64,000 bases of DNA from Podocnemis expansa (taxonomy: Eukaryota > Chordata > Testudines > Podocnemididae), in contig ML681963.1 of the NCBI GenBank assembly GCA_007922195.1, positions 140,060,568-140,124,567 on the forward strand. The letters run 5' to 3'. This document shows positions 32,346 to 41,530 of this stretch, one piece after another. The stretch's first letter is position 1; each line of letters begins with the position of its first letter. The position numbers and the translations under genes were made by a program. The notes beneath the pieces are model-generated. The model was not told the origin of the DNA. It ran no database searches and saw only the letters and a program-made list of their open reading frames with translations.

Positions 32346-33083
32346 CTGCTTTTTATGGGAAGTCCATGGGGTCCCTTGCAAAAGACTATTATATCCACTT
32401 CACAATATCAGAATCATTGCCATTACTTTCTTTCGTTCTTGCCTTCCTGCTTCCTTTTTTGTTTAGGGATGTGCATGTCTTGTGTGATTAATTATGCTAT
32501 GGTTAAGTAACCTTCATGATGAGTCTACAGATTTTAATTTCCTCAGTGATGACCAGCTTCCTCTTTTTTTCTTTTATGGTTTTTTTACACCAAAAAGCCC
32601 CAAACAAGCCCTTTTTCCCCTCAACTTTACTGTCACTGCAGTCGTTTTTATTGCAAGGTCATTCAGCTTAAGTATGTTGTAGTCACTTCTACTTAGTGGC
32701 TTAACTATAGTTACTTTTTGAACTAACTTCTGTGTTACTTAAGACTAAGTCAAGAGCAGCCTCTCCTCTTGCGTGCTCTGGAAATATCCTTTCCAAACAG
32801 TATTCATTTAAGATGCTGAGAAGAAACCACTTCTCTGAACCTTACCCTGATATGACATATGACCATTTTATGTCTAAATTGCTGCAGTAATCTTTTATTA
32901 CTGCTTAGATTTAGCTGCCTCCTTGATCTCCCTTAGAAATGCACATTCAATATCTTTCCCCCATTCTGGAGGAGAGAAATATAACCCTACTAGTATGTTT
33001 ATATTCTTAGGGCTCAGGATTTCTTAGGTACATTCATAGATGCATTTAGTTGAAGGCAGAAGGAACCAAGAAATCACCTAGTC

Positions 33084-33268
33084 CAGTGGTTTTCAAACTT
33101 GTTTTCTTAGGACCCAGTTGAAAAAAATCATTTGTGCCCGTGACCCAACAATTACATCTTTAAGAACACATTCTAGTGTTGTGGCAGTGGCGGCAGGGGT
33201 GCCGCAACCTGGTACCTAAGGGTTTGCGACCCAGTACTGGGTCCTGACCCATAGTTTGAAAACCACTG
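33084..33268. mobile_element. hAT MITE in CR1, with 8-bp target duplication
   Basis: The ends CAGTGGTTTTCAAACTTG and (complement of right) CAGTGGTTTTCAAACTATG are near-perfect inverted repeats. ACCTAGTC precedes (33076-33083) and ATCTAGTC follows (33269-33276), 7 of 8 matching. The duplicated site is the CR1 motif CTAGTC, which confirms insertion into CR1. Confidence 0.85.
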
Positions 33269-33294
33269 ATCTAGTCTGACCACCTGTATATTGG

Positions 33295-33432
33295 AGCAAG
33301 CAGTCTGGTGGCACTTGGAAGACTAACAAATTTATTTATCGCATGAGCTTTCATGAGAGAAAAGCCCACTTCATCAGATGCTTCAAGCTTGTTTGCTTTG
33401 CTGAACTAGATTAACATGGCTACCTGTTTGGA
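33295..33432 (-). mobile_element. Penelope-like 3' tail inserted in CR1
   Basis: Contains GACTAACAAATTTATTTATC, a hammerhead-like core (33341-33381) and GATTAACATGGCTACCTGTT, matching the tail at 12003. CTGTATA occurs on both sides (before at about 33285, after at about 33436), so the CR1 target was probably duplicated on insertion. Confidence 0.75.
33341..33381 (-). ncRNA. Hammerhead-like core, second Penelope copy
   Basis: On the minus strand: GCAT, CTGATGA (a perfect CUGANGA box), stem II with GTGGG facing CTCAT, GAAA, GCTC, ATGC. Stem II differs from the copy at 12091 by changes that turn G-C pairs into G-U pairs, so pairing is kept. The core boxes are intact. Activity is untested. Confidence 0.6.
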
Positions 33433-34540
33433 ATCTGTATAAGTGAGGCAATGCCACTAAATTTCACCCATTTATCCCTGTATGGAGTCCCCTCATTTGT
33501 GCTTGATTAAAGCACCTCTTCCAGAACAACAGTCACCCTTTGTTTGAGGACATCAAGTGTTTGACAATTCACCACTTCCTTTGGTTATTTGTTCCCAAAG
33601 TGGATCACCCTCACTGGTAAAATTTCTGCTTAATTTCTAACTTATCCATCTTAAGCTTCTGGTCCCTCTTTCTCATTATGCCTTTCTCCACTAGATGAGA
33701 GACATCCTTAGTACTTTGTATTTTCTCCTCATTAAAGTACTTATACACTGTAATCAAGTCCCCTCTCAATCTTTATGATTTGCTTGTTGATTCAACTTTT
33801 TTTAACAAGACATTTTCTCCAGCCCTCAAATCATTTTAGTGACTTTTTTTTTTTTGCACTTTTTCCAATTTTTAAAGGTGTGGACTTCAGAACCGGATGA
33901 TATTACCATCTGTGTCTCACCAAAGGCGTATAAAGAGGAAAAACCACTCTGCTACAGTAGTTACTACTCATTACTTCCTGCTGATACATTAAAACATTGG
34001 ATTTGTTCTTTTCACCACAGGATCACTGTGAGAGCTCCCACTCAACTTCTTGTTCATTATGCCCCATAATCCTTTTCCAGAGTCACTGCATTCTATGAGT
34101 AGTTCACCACTCTACAGGTATGGCCTGCATTCTTTTTGGCTGTATTCAAATACATTTTATTTGAATGGGCCCAGTTTACTGAGCAACTCAGGTCACTCTC
34201 TAAGACTGCCCCCTCCTTATCATGATTACAACCTTTGTGTTATTCACAAATTTTATCAGCAGTGATTTTAATTCCAGATCATCGATGAAAAATGTTGAAT
34301 AGCATCAATAGCCTAGTAGTTAGTGCTGCAGATCTGCCCTTTAAGAAGGATTCCCCACTGACCATTGTTTTGAGATCCCTAGTTAGCCTATTCTTTGTCC
34401 TTCTGACATGTTCTTTCTTTAGTGATATTGTATAATGCTAATTTTTTAAATCAAAATACCTGGGGATATAATGCCAAACGTCTAAGTATATTACATCTAC
34501 ACAGTACCTTGATTAATCAACTTGTTCCTCAGTATGGCTT

Positions 34541-35926
34541 CTACTCAATGGTCCTTTCCAGTCAGAAATTTTATCTCATTAGATTTCAAGGTATAGTTTA
34601 AGTAGACTGCTTGTCTCTGAACTGTATGACCCAGTCTGTCCTCCTTGTATATCTTATACCCAGTTTATGCTGTTTCTTGTTAATTTTGCTGATTTTGGTA
34701 TTCCACCATGTTTCCATAATTTCCCAAAGTCCTTTTCTATTGCCAGGCATTCCAGTTCACTAATTTTTACTTTAAAGATTATTTAAGTGGTCTATTGACA
34801 TTTAGGGTAGAATTAATTTTATTAAAATTGGGACTCTGAGTCCACTTGACGGCTTTGCTAATCTCAGTTATAATGCTTTTATTTTGGGTCTTGTGCCGTT
34901 TTTGATTGAACCCCTTTACCTGACAAATTTTATTTTGTTGGAATGGACCCCTGTGATCTCAACAGTCCTTTCCGCAGCTCAGCTACAATTACAGCCTTGC
35001 CCTGGATATAGAATTACCTTTATGTTACTGACAGCCCCCAGTAGATGTCTTTCACTCATCTGACTGCTACTCAGGGCGTATCTCCCTCTCCCAGTTCTTC
35101 ATGTACCTAACTCCTGCCTAACCCTGAACTCTTCAAAATCTTCTGTGCCAGATGCCTAACTCCTGTTTGGTTAATACAGAAAATCTGTCTTCTCCAGAGA
35201 GAATATATGACCTGTGGAATCTGCTGTCCCACACAAGTTCCCAGTAAAGGATTTGACTTCTCCATAAGTTACCATTTGTAATTAACTTAATGCCCTTCTT
35301 TTTACTCTGTTTTGTTATCCACACATTAAGGCCTTGACATTTCTCCTATTTAGATGACTCTGTGCACAGGACTGGAACCAGTTAAAAGAAACTACCAATC
35401 AAAAACCTGGACTCACATCTTCCCCCCCCCCCATCTAAATTTAGCTTTCAGGACCTCTCTCCATATGTCCCAATATCACATATGAAAACCACAAGTTTCT
35501 CTACAGCACTCAGCAGAAGTTGACCTTGATCTCCAGTGAGATCTTTCATCTTAGCATCCAGTCACCAAATCATGTTCTTCAGCTCTACTTACACATGTGG
35601 TCTTACAATACCTCCAAAAACTGAATCCTTTATCACCATAGCCTGTTTACAAAAGTTTGAATCCTCTGTTACTACAGTCTGTCTATATCTTACTATGCTA
35701 TCACCATCTCCTAGGGGAGCCTCTTTGGTGCACAAGAGCTGATCAGACTTCTCAGCATTTATTGGAAGCGGTTCCTGTCCAAGAGAATTTATCACTCCAT
35801 TTCTCCCTGGATCCCTCCTTTATAAGGCTGGCATTCTCGATCAGAGGCCTGGCGCTGCTAATTTGAGGTAGGCCAGCTCTATGGTTCATATTGTTATTTT
35901 TCTTACAATAGTGTGTAAAAGTCCCA
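34541..35926. other. Intergenic, nothing recognised
   Basis: A short poly-C run lies near 35422. No gene, RNA or named repeat could be supported; very old repeat DNA is likely. Confidence 0.4.
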
Positions 35927-36135
35927 CTCAAGACTGGGGCCCCACTGTGTTAGGTGCTGTACATAATCTAGTCAGAAACAGAAACCGTCCCTTCCAGGAA
36001 GTTAAATAAGCAAGACAGATAAAGGGCAAAAAGGGAAAACTGAGAGGATAAGTGTTTGCTCAAGATACAACAGCAGGGCAGTTGCAGAAACAGGAACAGA
36101 ACACTGGCCTCCAGACACTCAGTCTGGTCCCTTAG
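35927..36135 (-). repeat. MIR-type SINE
   Basis: GGGGCCCCACTGTGTTAGGT, GCTGTACATAATCTAGTCAG and ACTCAGTCTGGTCCCTTAGC follow the reptile MIR-type SINE, in the orientation opposite to the copies at 19965 and 21541. Confidence 0.6.
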
Positions 36136-36822
36136 CCATATTGCTTCAAAACACAAGGCTTTGCTACCTAAGCAAAAGGAGAATGCCACATTATTCCTAT
36201 CCATTATCTGTATAAATAATTTTGTCTTCCTTCCCCTCTTCCTCTGGTTTAGGAACTTTCACCTCAAAATGTTCTATTTTGTGAGATATTAGCTTCTTGT
36301 ACTGACATCACGCAGGGCAACAAGGCAAGTGACTGGACCTTGAGCTTTATACTAGGTAACTTTCACTCTGACTGACCTGGGCCTTTACTTCCCGTAATTA
36401 TACAGTGTTTGGTTTGTTTTTTTAACTCTGTGACTGGTTTTGCCTGGGTTTTGTGTTTGTCAGAAGTTAAAATTGTATTAGTTTAGTGGGTTTTCTTCAC
36501 TTCACCCTGGGTTTTGAAATGCAGCTAGGGCCAGGAAAGCTACTATCTATCAATGGAACTTTCCTGCTCAGTGTGCAGGCCCGGATTCCCTGGTGCCTAA
36601 TTCCTGCATTCGGTTCAGGAATGGGGCTGAGGGGTGCATTGGAAGTACAGCGTGTAAATTCTTAGCAAAAGTGAAGGCCTGCCTAGCCCCCAATACAAGT
36701 TAGAGCAGCCTCAAGACAATCTATATTCTACTGTAGTCTTCCTCTTAGATCGTGGGCAAGTCACTTAGGCCCAGATCCTCACAGATATTTAGGTGCCTAA
36801 CCCCCATTTCCTTATCCTCTAT
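36136..36822. other. Intergenic, nothing recognised
   Basis: No gene or repeat was recognised before the Harbinger end at 36823. Confidence 0.4.
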
Positions 36823-37090
36823 GGCTATGTTCACACATAAACTGTTATTTTGAAATAAGTTATTTCAAAATGACTTATTTTGAAATAAAGTCCTTTTTTC
36901 AAAATAAGTTAATTTGAATTAAGAAAATGTTAATTCGAATTAAGGGAAGCCCTCAAAGTGAAATAGCATGCCCTGTGTGTGGACATGCTATTTCACTTCA
37001 GGAGAGGGGCAGCATGGGAGGTGTGGCAACATGGCAAGCTTACTGGGTCATGTTGCCAGCCATGGTGGCAGCCATGTTGCCAGCCAATTG

Positions 37091-37098
37091 CATAAAAG
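37091..37098 (+). promoter_or_regulatory. TATA-like box of H1 transposase
   Basis: TTGCATAAAAGCAGGAAC lies about 60 bp before the ATG at 37154. The same motif precedes the transposase of H2 (50236), although the two copies differ around it. Confidence 0.4.
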
Positions 37099-37153
37099 CA
37101 GGAACTGACCTCCCCTTCTTGTCCATTGTGACTCCCAGGAGCTTGCGAGAGAG

Positions 37154-38340
37154 ATGACTATGGATGCTCCCCACCGCCCATACCATCCTCGAGCACTTGG
37201 TAGCCCCACTGCTAGCCTGCAGGGTGGTGCTTTGCTGTGGGACACACTCTTCCCCGAGGCCGATGAGCCCGGGGCTGAGCCCCAAACCACCGTCTCAGTG
37301 GCCCTCCCACCAGCAATAGCTCCTCGTCCCCCTTCTGTGCCACAGTGCATCTGGACACTGGGCACCAGCACGGACTGGTGGGAGCGGGTTGTCCTGCAAA
37401 CCTGTAGCAATGAGCAGTGGAGGAGGAACTTCCGGGTTAGCAGGGAGACCTTCACCCACCTCATCGCTGAGCTCACCCCAGTCCTGCATCAAAGGGACAC
37501 GGTGATGAGGGCAGCCTTCCCCATGGACAAGAGAGTGGCCATCGCTCTCTGGAAGATGGCCACTCCCGAGTCCCACAGGTCCGTTGCCCAGCTCTTCAGC
37601 ATCGGGAGGTCCACCATCAGGGAACTGCTGCTGTGGGTCGCCCACACCATCAACACGGTCCTGCTGCCACACCTCATCAGCCAGGGAGTGCTGCAGGACA
37701 CCATCACCGGCCTCACTGCCCTAGGCTTTCTGAACTGTGGGGGGGATACTCGATGCCACCCACATCCCCGTGCAAGCCTCAACGAACTGGGCAGCCGAGT
37801 GCCGGAACAGGAAGGGATACCACTTGGCCATCCTGCAGGCCCTTGTGGAAACATCGTGGCATCGTTCAGAACTGCTACGTCAGATAGCCGGGGAGGGCGC
37901 ACGATGCCAGGGTTCTGCGCAACTCCTCCCTATACTGGCGCATGGAGGTGGGCACCTTCTTCTCCCCCATAATATCACCATTGGGGAAGTCGAGGTGCCC
38001 ATCCTCATTGTTTTGGATGAGGCCTACCCCCTCCGCCTCTGGCTCATGTTCCCCTACATGGGACTCCAGGATGCCGGACAGCAGCTTTTTGACTGCCGCC
38101 TCAGCCTCTGCCGCCAGGTGGGTGAGCAGGCATTTGGAAGACTGAAGGTCCGTTGGAGGTGCCTCCTCACGCGCCTGCACCTTGCTGAGGATAGAATCGC
38201 ACAGGTCATCAGTGCCTGCGTGGCACTGCATAACCTCTGTGAGCGCTGGGGTGAGCCAGTACCTGCCATGTGGGAGGCTGAGGCAGAGCTTGTCAGTGCC
38301 CGGTTTCAGCAGCCAGAGGTGTTGGCCCCGAGGGAGTGAC
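37154..38340 (+). pseudogene. HARBI1-like: HARBI1-like DDE transposase of H1, frameshifted
   Basis: The Harbinger transposase cuts and pastes the element with a DDE nuclease. The start MTMDAPHRPYHPRALGS is shared with H2. The N-terminal part holds a helix-turn-helix-like segment (ESHRSVAQLFSIGRSTI) and runs to 37740. The frame then shifts. The first catalytic Asp is in GILDATHIPV (about 37752), the second in VLDEAYPLRLWLM (about 38016), the Glu in GEQAFGRLKVRWRCLL (about 38124). All three are present, and the C-terminus HNLCERWGEPVPAMW is kept. At least one more frame break lies between 37860 and 37960. About 390 residues would be expected. Close in type to vertebrate HARBI1 but clearly a transposon copy. 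Confidence 0.88.
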
Positions 38341-38493
38341 TGCCACCCAGAGCGAATGGAGTGCGGGAGGCACTGAGGGACCTGTTTGTCCAGGAGGACA
38401 TTTGAGGGCCAGGCCTGCCCTACCACATCACCCGCTCCCCCGTTCTCCCACAGCTAGCCCCCACCCATCCCACCCACATCCTGAACCCAACCC

Positions 38494-38499
38494 AATAAA
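38494..38499 (+). terminator. PolyA signal of H1 transposase
   Basis: AATAAA lies 155 bp after the stop. It is conserved at 51592 in H2. Confidence 0.55.
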
Positions 38500-38535
38500 A
38501 CACTGAACTCAAACTATTAACATGGGTGAACTTGG

Positions 38536-38541
38536 TTTATT
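38536..38541 (-). terminator. PolyA signal of H1 Myb-like gene
   Basis: AATAAA on the minus strand (TTTATT on +), only about 40 bp from the transposase polyA signal. The two transcripts converge here, as in H2 (51630) and at the end of H3 exon 2 (63967). Confidence 0.5.
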
Positions 38542-39147
38542 TACAGGGGTTAGGGACAGTGAAGCTTGGGAGGCAGGAAGGGTTGAGTGGGGGCACAATT
38601 GGGGGGGCTTCGGTGGGTCAGAGGATGTGGGTGGGGGCACAACACGGGGCACTAAACTGGGTCAGGGGTTGGGGTTTGGGGACAACCGAGGGGGCATATT
38701 AGTGGGGAGGCACCCCTGGGGCATGCCCTGCAGCTCCACGGCTTTCCCCAAGGCTACCCTGGGTCTGGGGGCACCGGCGGTGAGGGACGCTGGGGTACCG
38801 AGGGGCAGGTCCTTCCTGGTCCGGGGGGGGGGCAAGGCGGGTGGCAAGCTGGCAGGCGACTGTGTGGAGGTTCTCCAGCATGGTTGCCTGCTGCTCTGTC
38901 GCCGCTGCCTGGCGCTCCATGGCGGCCATGAAGAGGTCATCTGAGGCTGCAATGTGCTGGAGCTGCTGGATGGCCATGTCCTGCCGCCTGCCCTGCTCCA
39001 GATGCCAGGCCCGGGATGAGTCTTCGGCCCTCTGGCCAAGGTGGAGGAGGCTGCCCAGGATGTCATCCCGGGTCTGGCAGGCTCACTTCCCACAACTGGC
39101 GGTGGTTGGCGGGCTCCTCAGGGAAAGCTGGTGGTTGGGTGCACGAG
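38542..39147 (-). pseudogene. H1 Myb-like gene, exon 2
   Basis: The second exon starts after a TTCTGCCCTGCAG acceptor. A recognisable segment at 38977-38699 reads MAIQQLQHIAASDDLFMAAM and then ERQAAATEQQATMLENLHT, probably a coiled-coil helix, followed by a Pro-rich end. H3 has the related IHQLQRVADTDRIITAMEWQ at 63530. Coiled coils could mediate dimerisation or contact with the transposase. The frame is not continuous with the start of the exon, so the copy is broken. Confidence 0.6.
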
Positions 39148-39578
39148 CTGCAGGGCAGAAGCGAGAACAGTTACTATCAGGCTACAGGCATGGTGTGTGC
39201 AGCCTGTGAGCTGCAAACAGCCCTGCCCTGACAGCCAGCAGGTTTCCCAATCTGTGTGCTGTGTACACTGCACTAAGGGGGCATGTGACCTCATGGCCCA
39301 CAGTGGTGGGCTGTCCTTGGCAGCATGTGGCCCAGGAAGTCTCCCAAGGCCATGTGCCAGCAGTGCTGGCTGCAGGCTCTCTGCCCTGCATGCTGCCACG
39401 TCTTCCTATTGCCACCCCCGTGTTGTGGGACCCTGGTCCTGTTTGGACCCGGGACCCTGTGTGCACATGGCCACCTGCCACTCACACCCATGGGAGAGCC
39501 TGTGCACCCCACCCCCTGGGCCTGAGACCCACCATCCCATGGCTGGGCCTCCCTGCTTGAGGTGGGGGGAACACTCAC
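39148..39578 (-). other. H1 Myb-like gene intron
   Basis: The donor GTGAGTG (39578-39572) and acceptor TTCTGCCCTGCAG (39160-39148) define a 431-bp intron. The same positions are used in H2 (52690-52238) and H3 (62873-63351). The 248-codon open frame on + across this region is an intron and opposite-strand shadow. Confidence 0.65.
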
Positions 39579-40250
39579 CGACTGGGACGCCTGATGTCTG
39601 CCGTGACATCCCCTCCCAGGGCAGCTTCCTCCTCATCCGGTGGCTCCTCCTCAGGGCTGGTGGCATGCTCCTCCCCGGCAGGGATCAGCTCTGGGCTAGC
39701 AGGTGGTGCAGTGCTGGGCTAGCTGCTGTCCCCGACGTCCAGGGGTTCCTCGGGGTCAGAGGAGGCCCCCTCTGCCTCTGTGGATGACATGGCCAGGGTA
39801 CGAGGCTCACCAGAGTCTACCGGCCATGAAGGCAGGCCACTGGGCTCCTGGGCCAGGAAGGTGTGGCGCTCCTGGTAAAAGGGGCAGCTGGTGGCAGCTG
39901 CTGCCCCATGGAGCCGCCTTGCCTCCCTGGCCTGGGCGTAGTCCTGCCGCAGAGTTTTAACTTTTGAGCGCACCTGCTTGGTGGTGCGCTCGTACCCCTC
40001 AGCAGACAGGGCCTCACTAATGTCCTGGTACACGTCTACATTGCGATGAAGTGCCTGGAACCTGGCCCTGATGTCCTCACTGCCCCATATCCTGAGGAGG
40101 CATAGGGTCTACTGGGGCCCAGCGTCTCCCCTCTGCCCCAGAAGGATGAGCCTGTGCATGCTGCCTGTAGTCTGCTGGCACAAGGCACCAGGCTGGCAAG
40201 GCACTTCCCAGAGCACCCTGGGAGGAAGAAGGTCAAGCCAAGCTGGAATC
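39579..40250 (-). pseudogene. H1 Myb/SANT-like DNA-binding protein, exon 1
   Basis: Harbinger elements encode a Myb/trihelix-like protein that binds the element ends and helps the transposase. The third helix region reads DISEALSAEGYERTTKQV then RSKVKTLRQDYAQAREARR (about 40025-39920). A helical SCPFYQERHTFLAQEPSGLP and an acidic tail (SSTEAEGASSDPEEPLDVGD) follow. The first helices, with IWG and ARFQALHRN-like text, are in another frame upstream of 40033, so a frameshift splits the domain. H2 keeps the whole domain in one frame. Confidence 0.75.
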
Positions 40251-40456
40251 GAAATAGCCGTTGTTTCGAAACAACCGTTTTGAAACAATGGCTATTTTGA
40301 TTTCCTGCTAAGTTTTACTGTTTTGGAACAACTGCCATTATTTCGAAACAACGGGAGCCATTGTTTCGAAATAACGGTACATTGTCTGGACATAAGAAAT
40401 TTTATTTCAAAACAACGGCTGTTGTTTCGAAATATAACTCTCGTCTGAACACAGCC

Positions 40457-40914
40457 CAGTTTCTTTCTTTTTGAAATTCATTCATGTATTAATTGTAAAG
40501 CACTATTAGGCATACAGCTACAGAGCAGTTCCAACAAGCTCACTCAAACACACCTTAATCCTGCCCTCCTACTTTTTTATTTACAAATAACATGTTTTGG
40601 AGTTCACTGCAAAGCAGATAGCTATGCATCACTCATGCATATAGGTAATTTGTCTGGATATCCCTACCACTGGAGTTCAGGTTTTATGTTTCTGACAGTG
40701 ATTGTGAGGAACGAGATGTCTGCACTGTAGCTAGTTACATGTTGGAATTGAAAGAAAGCTCACTATGGAACTGATGCAGGTGGGTGGGACTTTGCATGCT
40801 CTGATGTACAGCTGACAAACCTCTTGAACTGAGGTTGGTTTGCAGCTGAATGGTGGCTTCACTGGTGATTGCTGGGATTTGCAGAGATGAGAAGTAAAAT
40901 GATTACCTAGTCAT
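40457..40914. other. Intergenic, nothing recognised
   Basis: No repeat or gene was recognised between H1 and the SINE at 40915. Confidence 0.4.
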
Positions 40915-41045
40915 GGAACAGGGCTCCATTCTGCTAGGGGCTGTACAAATGCAGAACCCAGAGTCTGCCCCAGTTCTCAGAAGTTTATAATCTACTATAA
41001 CAGAAATGTAAACAAATAGCATGATACAGGTGAAGAAGACTGTAG
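40915..41045 (-). repeat. MIR-type SINE fragment
   Basis: CAGGGCTCCATTCTGCTAGG, GGCTGTACAAATGCAGAACC and TTATAATCTACTATAACAGA follow the same SINE as at 35927. Confidence 0.55.
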
Positions 41046-41359
41046 CTGCACAATCTTAACTGTATGTTAATAAAGTTCTTTGTATGAGGTATCCTTGGAT
41101 ACAGCACTGTTTCTGTGTTGGCCAATGAATCAATGCAACAAGGCTTTTTAAAACAGCTTCCTCTGAAACATCATTTCTCTGATTTAAAGAACTATTTGGC
41201 AAGCAATGGAGTGTGTTAGCTTAGATAGTTCTTCACAAAATAACCACTGACCTTGCATTCATTCTTTGATAATGTCTGTTAACTTTTGCACAGTTCTAAC
41301 TCCTGTCTGTCTTTCCTAGGTGCCTATAGTGTCCTGTCATTGTAATATCAGAGCAGCTC

Positions 41360-41530
41360 CAGTCTTAAATGCATTTATCCTCACAACACCCCTGTGAGGT
41401 AGGGAAGCCATCATATAGTTTGGGAGCCGAGGCACAGAAAAGCTAAGCGACTTGCATAAGGTCACACAGGAAATCTTTGGCTCAACAGGGAATTGAACCT
41501 TCACCTGGTGCTAATGCCATGACCACAGAA
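41360..41530 (+). repeat. MIR SINE
   Basis: Clear MIR core: CTCACAACACCCCTGTGAGG, GAGGCACAGAAAAGCTAAGC, GACTTGCATAAGGTCACACA and GGGAATTGAACCTTCACC appear in canonical order. This is an ancient amniote-wide SINE. Confidence 0.85.

Larger units (their letters stand above)
33041..34540 (-). mobile_element. CR1-family LINE, 3' part, truncated and interrupted
   Basis: The minus strand follows the 3' half of a CR1-type LINE: RT thumb and C-terminal coding region into the 3' end. Recognisable order on the + strand: TCATAGATGC (3' terminus), CTAGTCTGACCACCTGTATA, ATCAAGTGTTTGACAATTCA, AATCAAGTCCCCTCTCAATC, CCAGAGTCACTGCATTC, GATCATCGATGAAAAATGTT, GTCTAAGTATATTACATC. A hAT MITE (33084-33268) and a Penelope tail (33295-33432) interrupt it. 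No long open frame is left. Identification rests on my memory of the family consensus order. Confidence 0.8.
36823..40456. mobile_element. PIF/Harbinger element H1 (about 3.6 kb)
   Basis: The ends are GGCTATGTTCACACATAA and (complement of right) GGCTGTGTTCAGACGAG, followed by TTATTTCGAAATAA-type subterminal motifs on both sides. It carries the two genes of an autonomous Harbinger: a HARBI1-like DDE transposase on + (37154-38340) and a two-exon Myb/SANT-like gene on - (about 40250-38540). The two converge on neighbouring polyA signals (38494 on +, 38536 on -). Both genes are frameshifted. The target duplication is not clear. Confidence 0.9.

Noticed and set aside
37154..38340. Host HARBI1 gene
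   Set aside because: It lies inside terminal inverted repeats, has frameshifts and is present twice in the window; the host gene is single and intact in vertebrates.
39041..39787. 248-codon plus-strand frame, Cys-rich
   Set aside because: It is opposite the Myb-like gene and covers its intron, which has conserved splice sites in all three Harbinger copies. The matching region of H2 shows no conserved frame on this strand.
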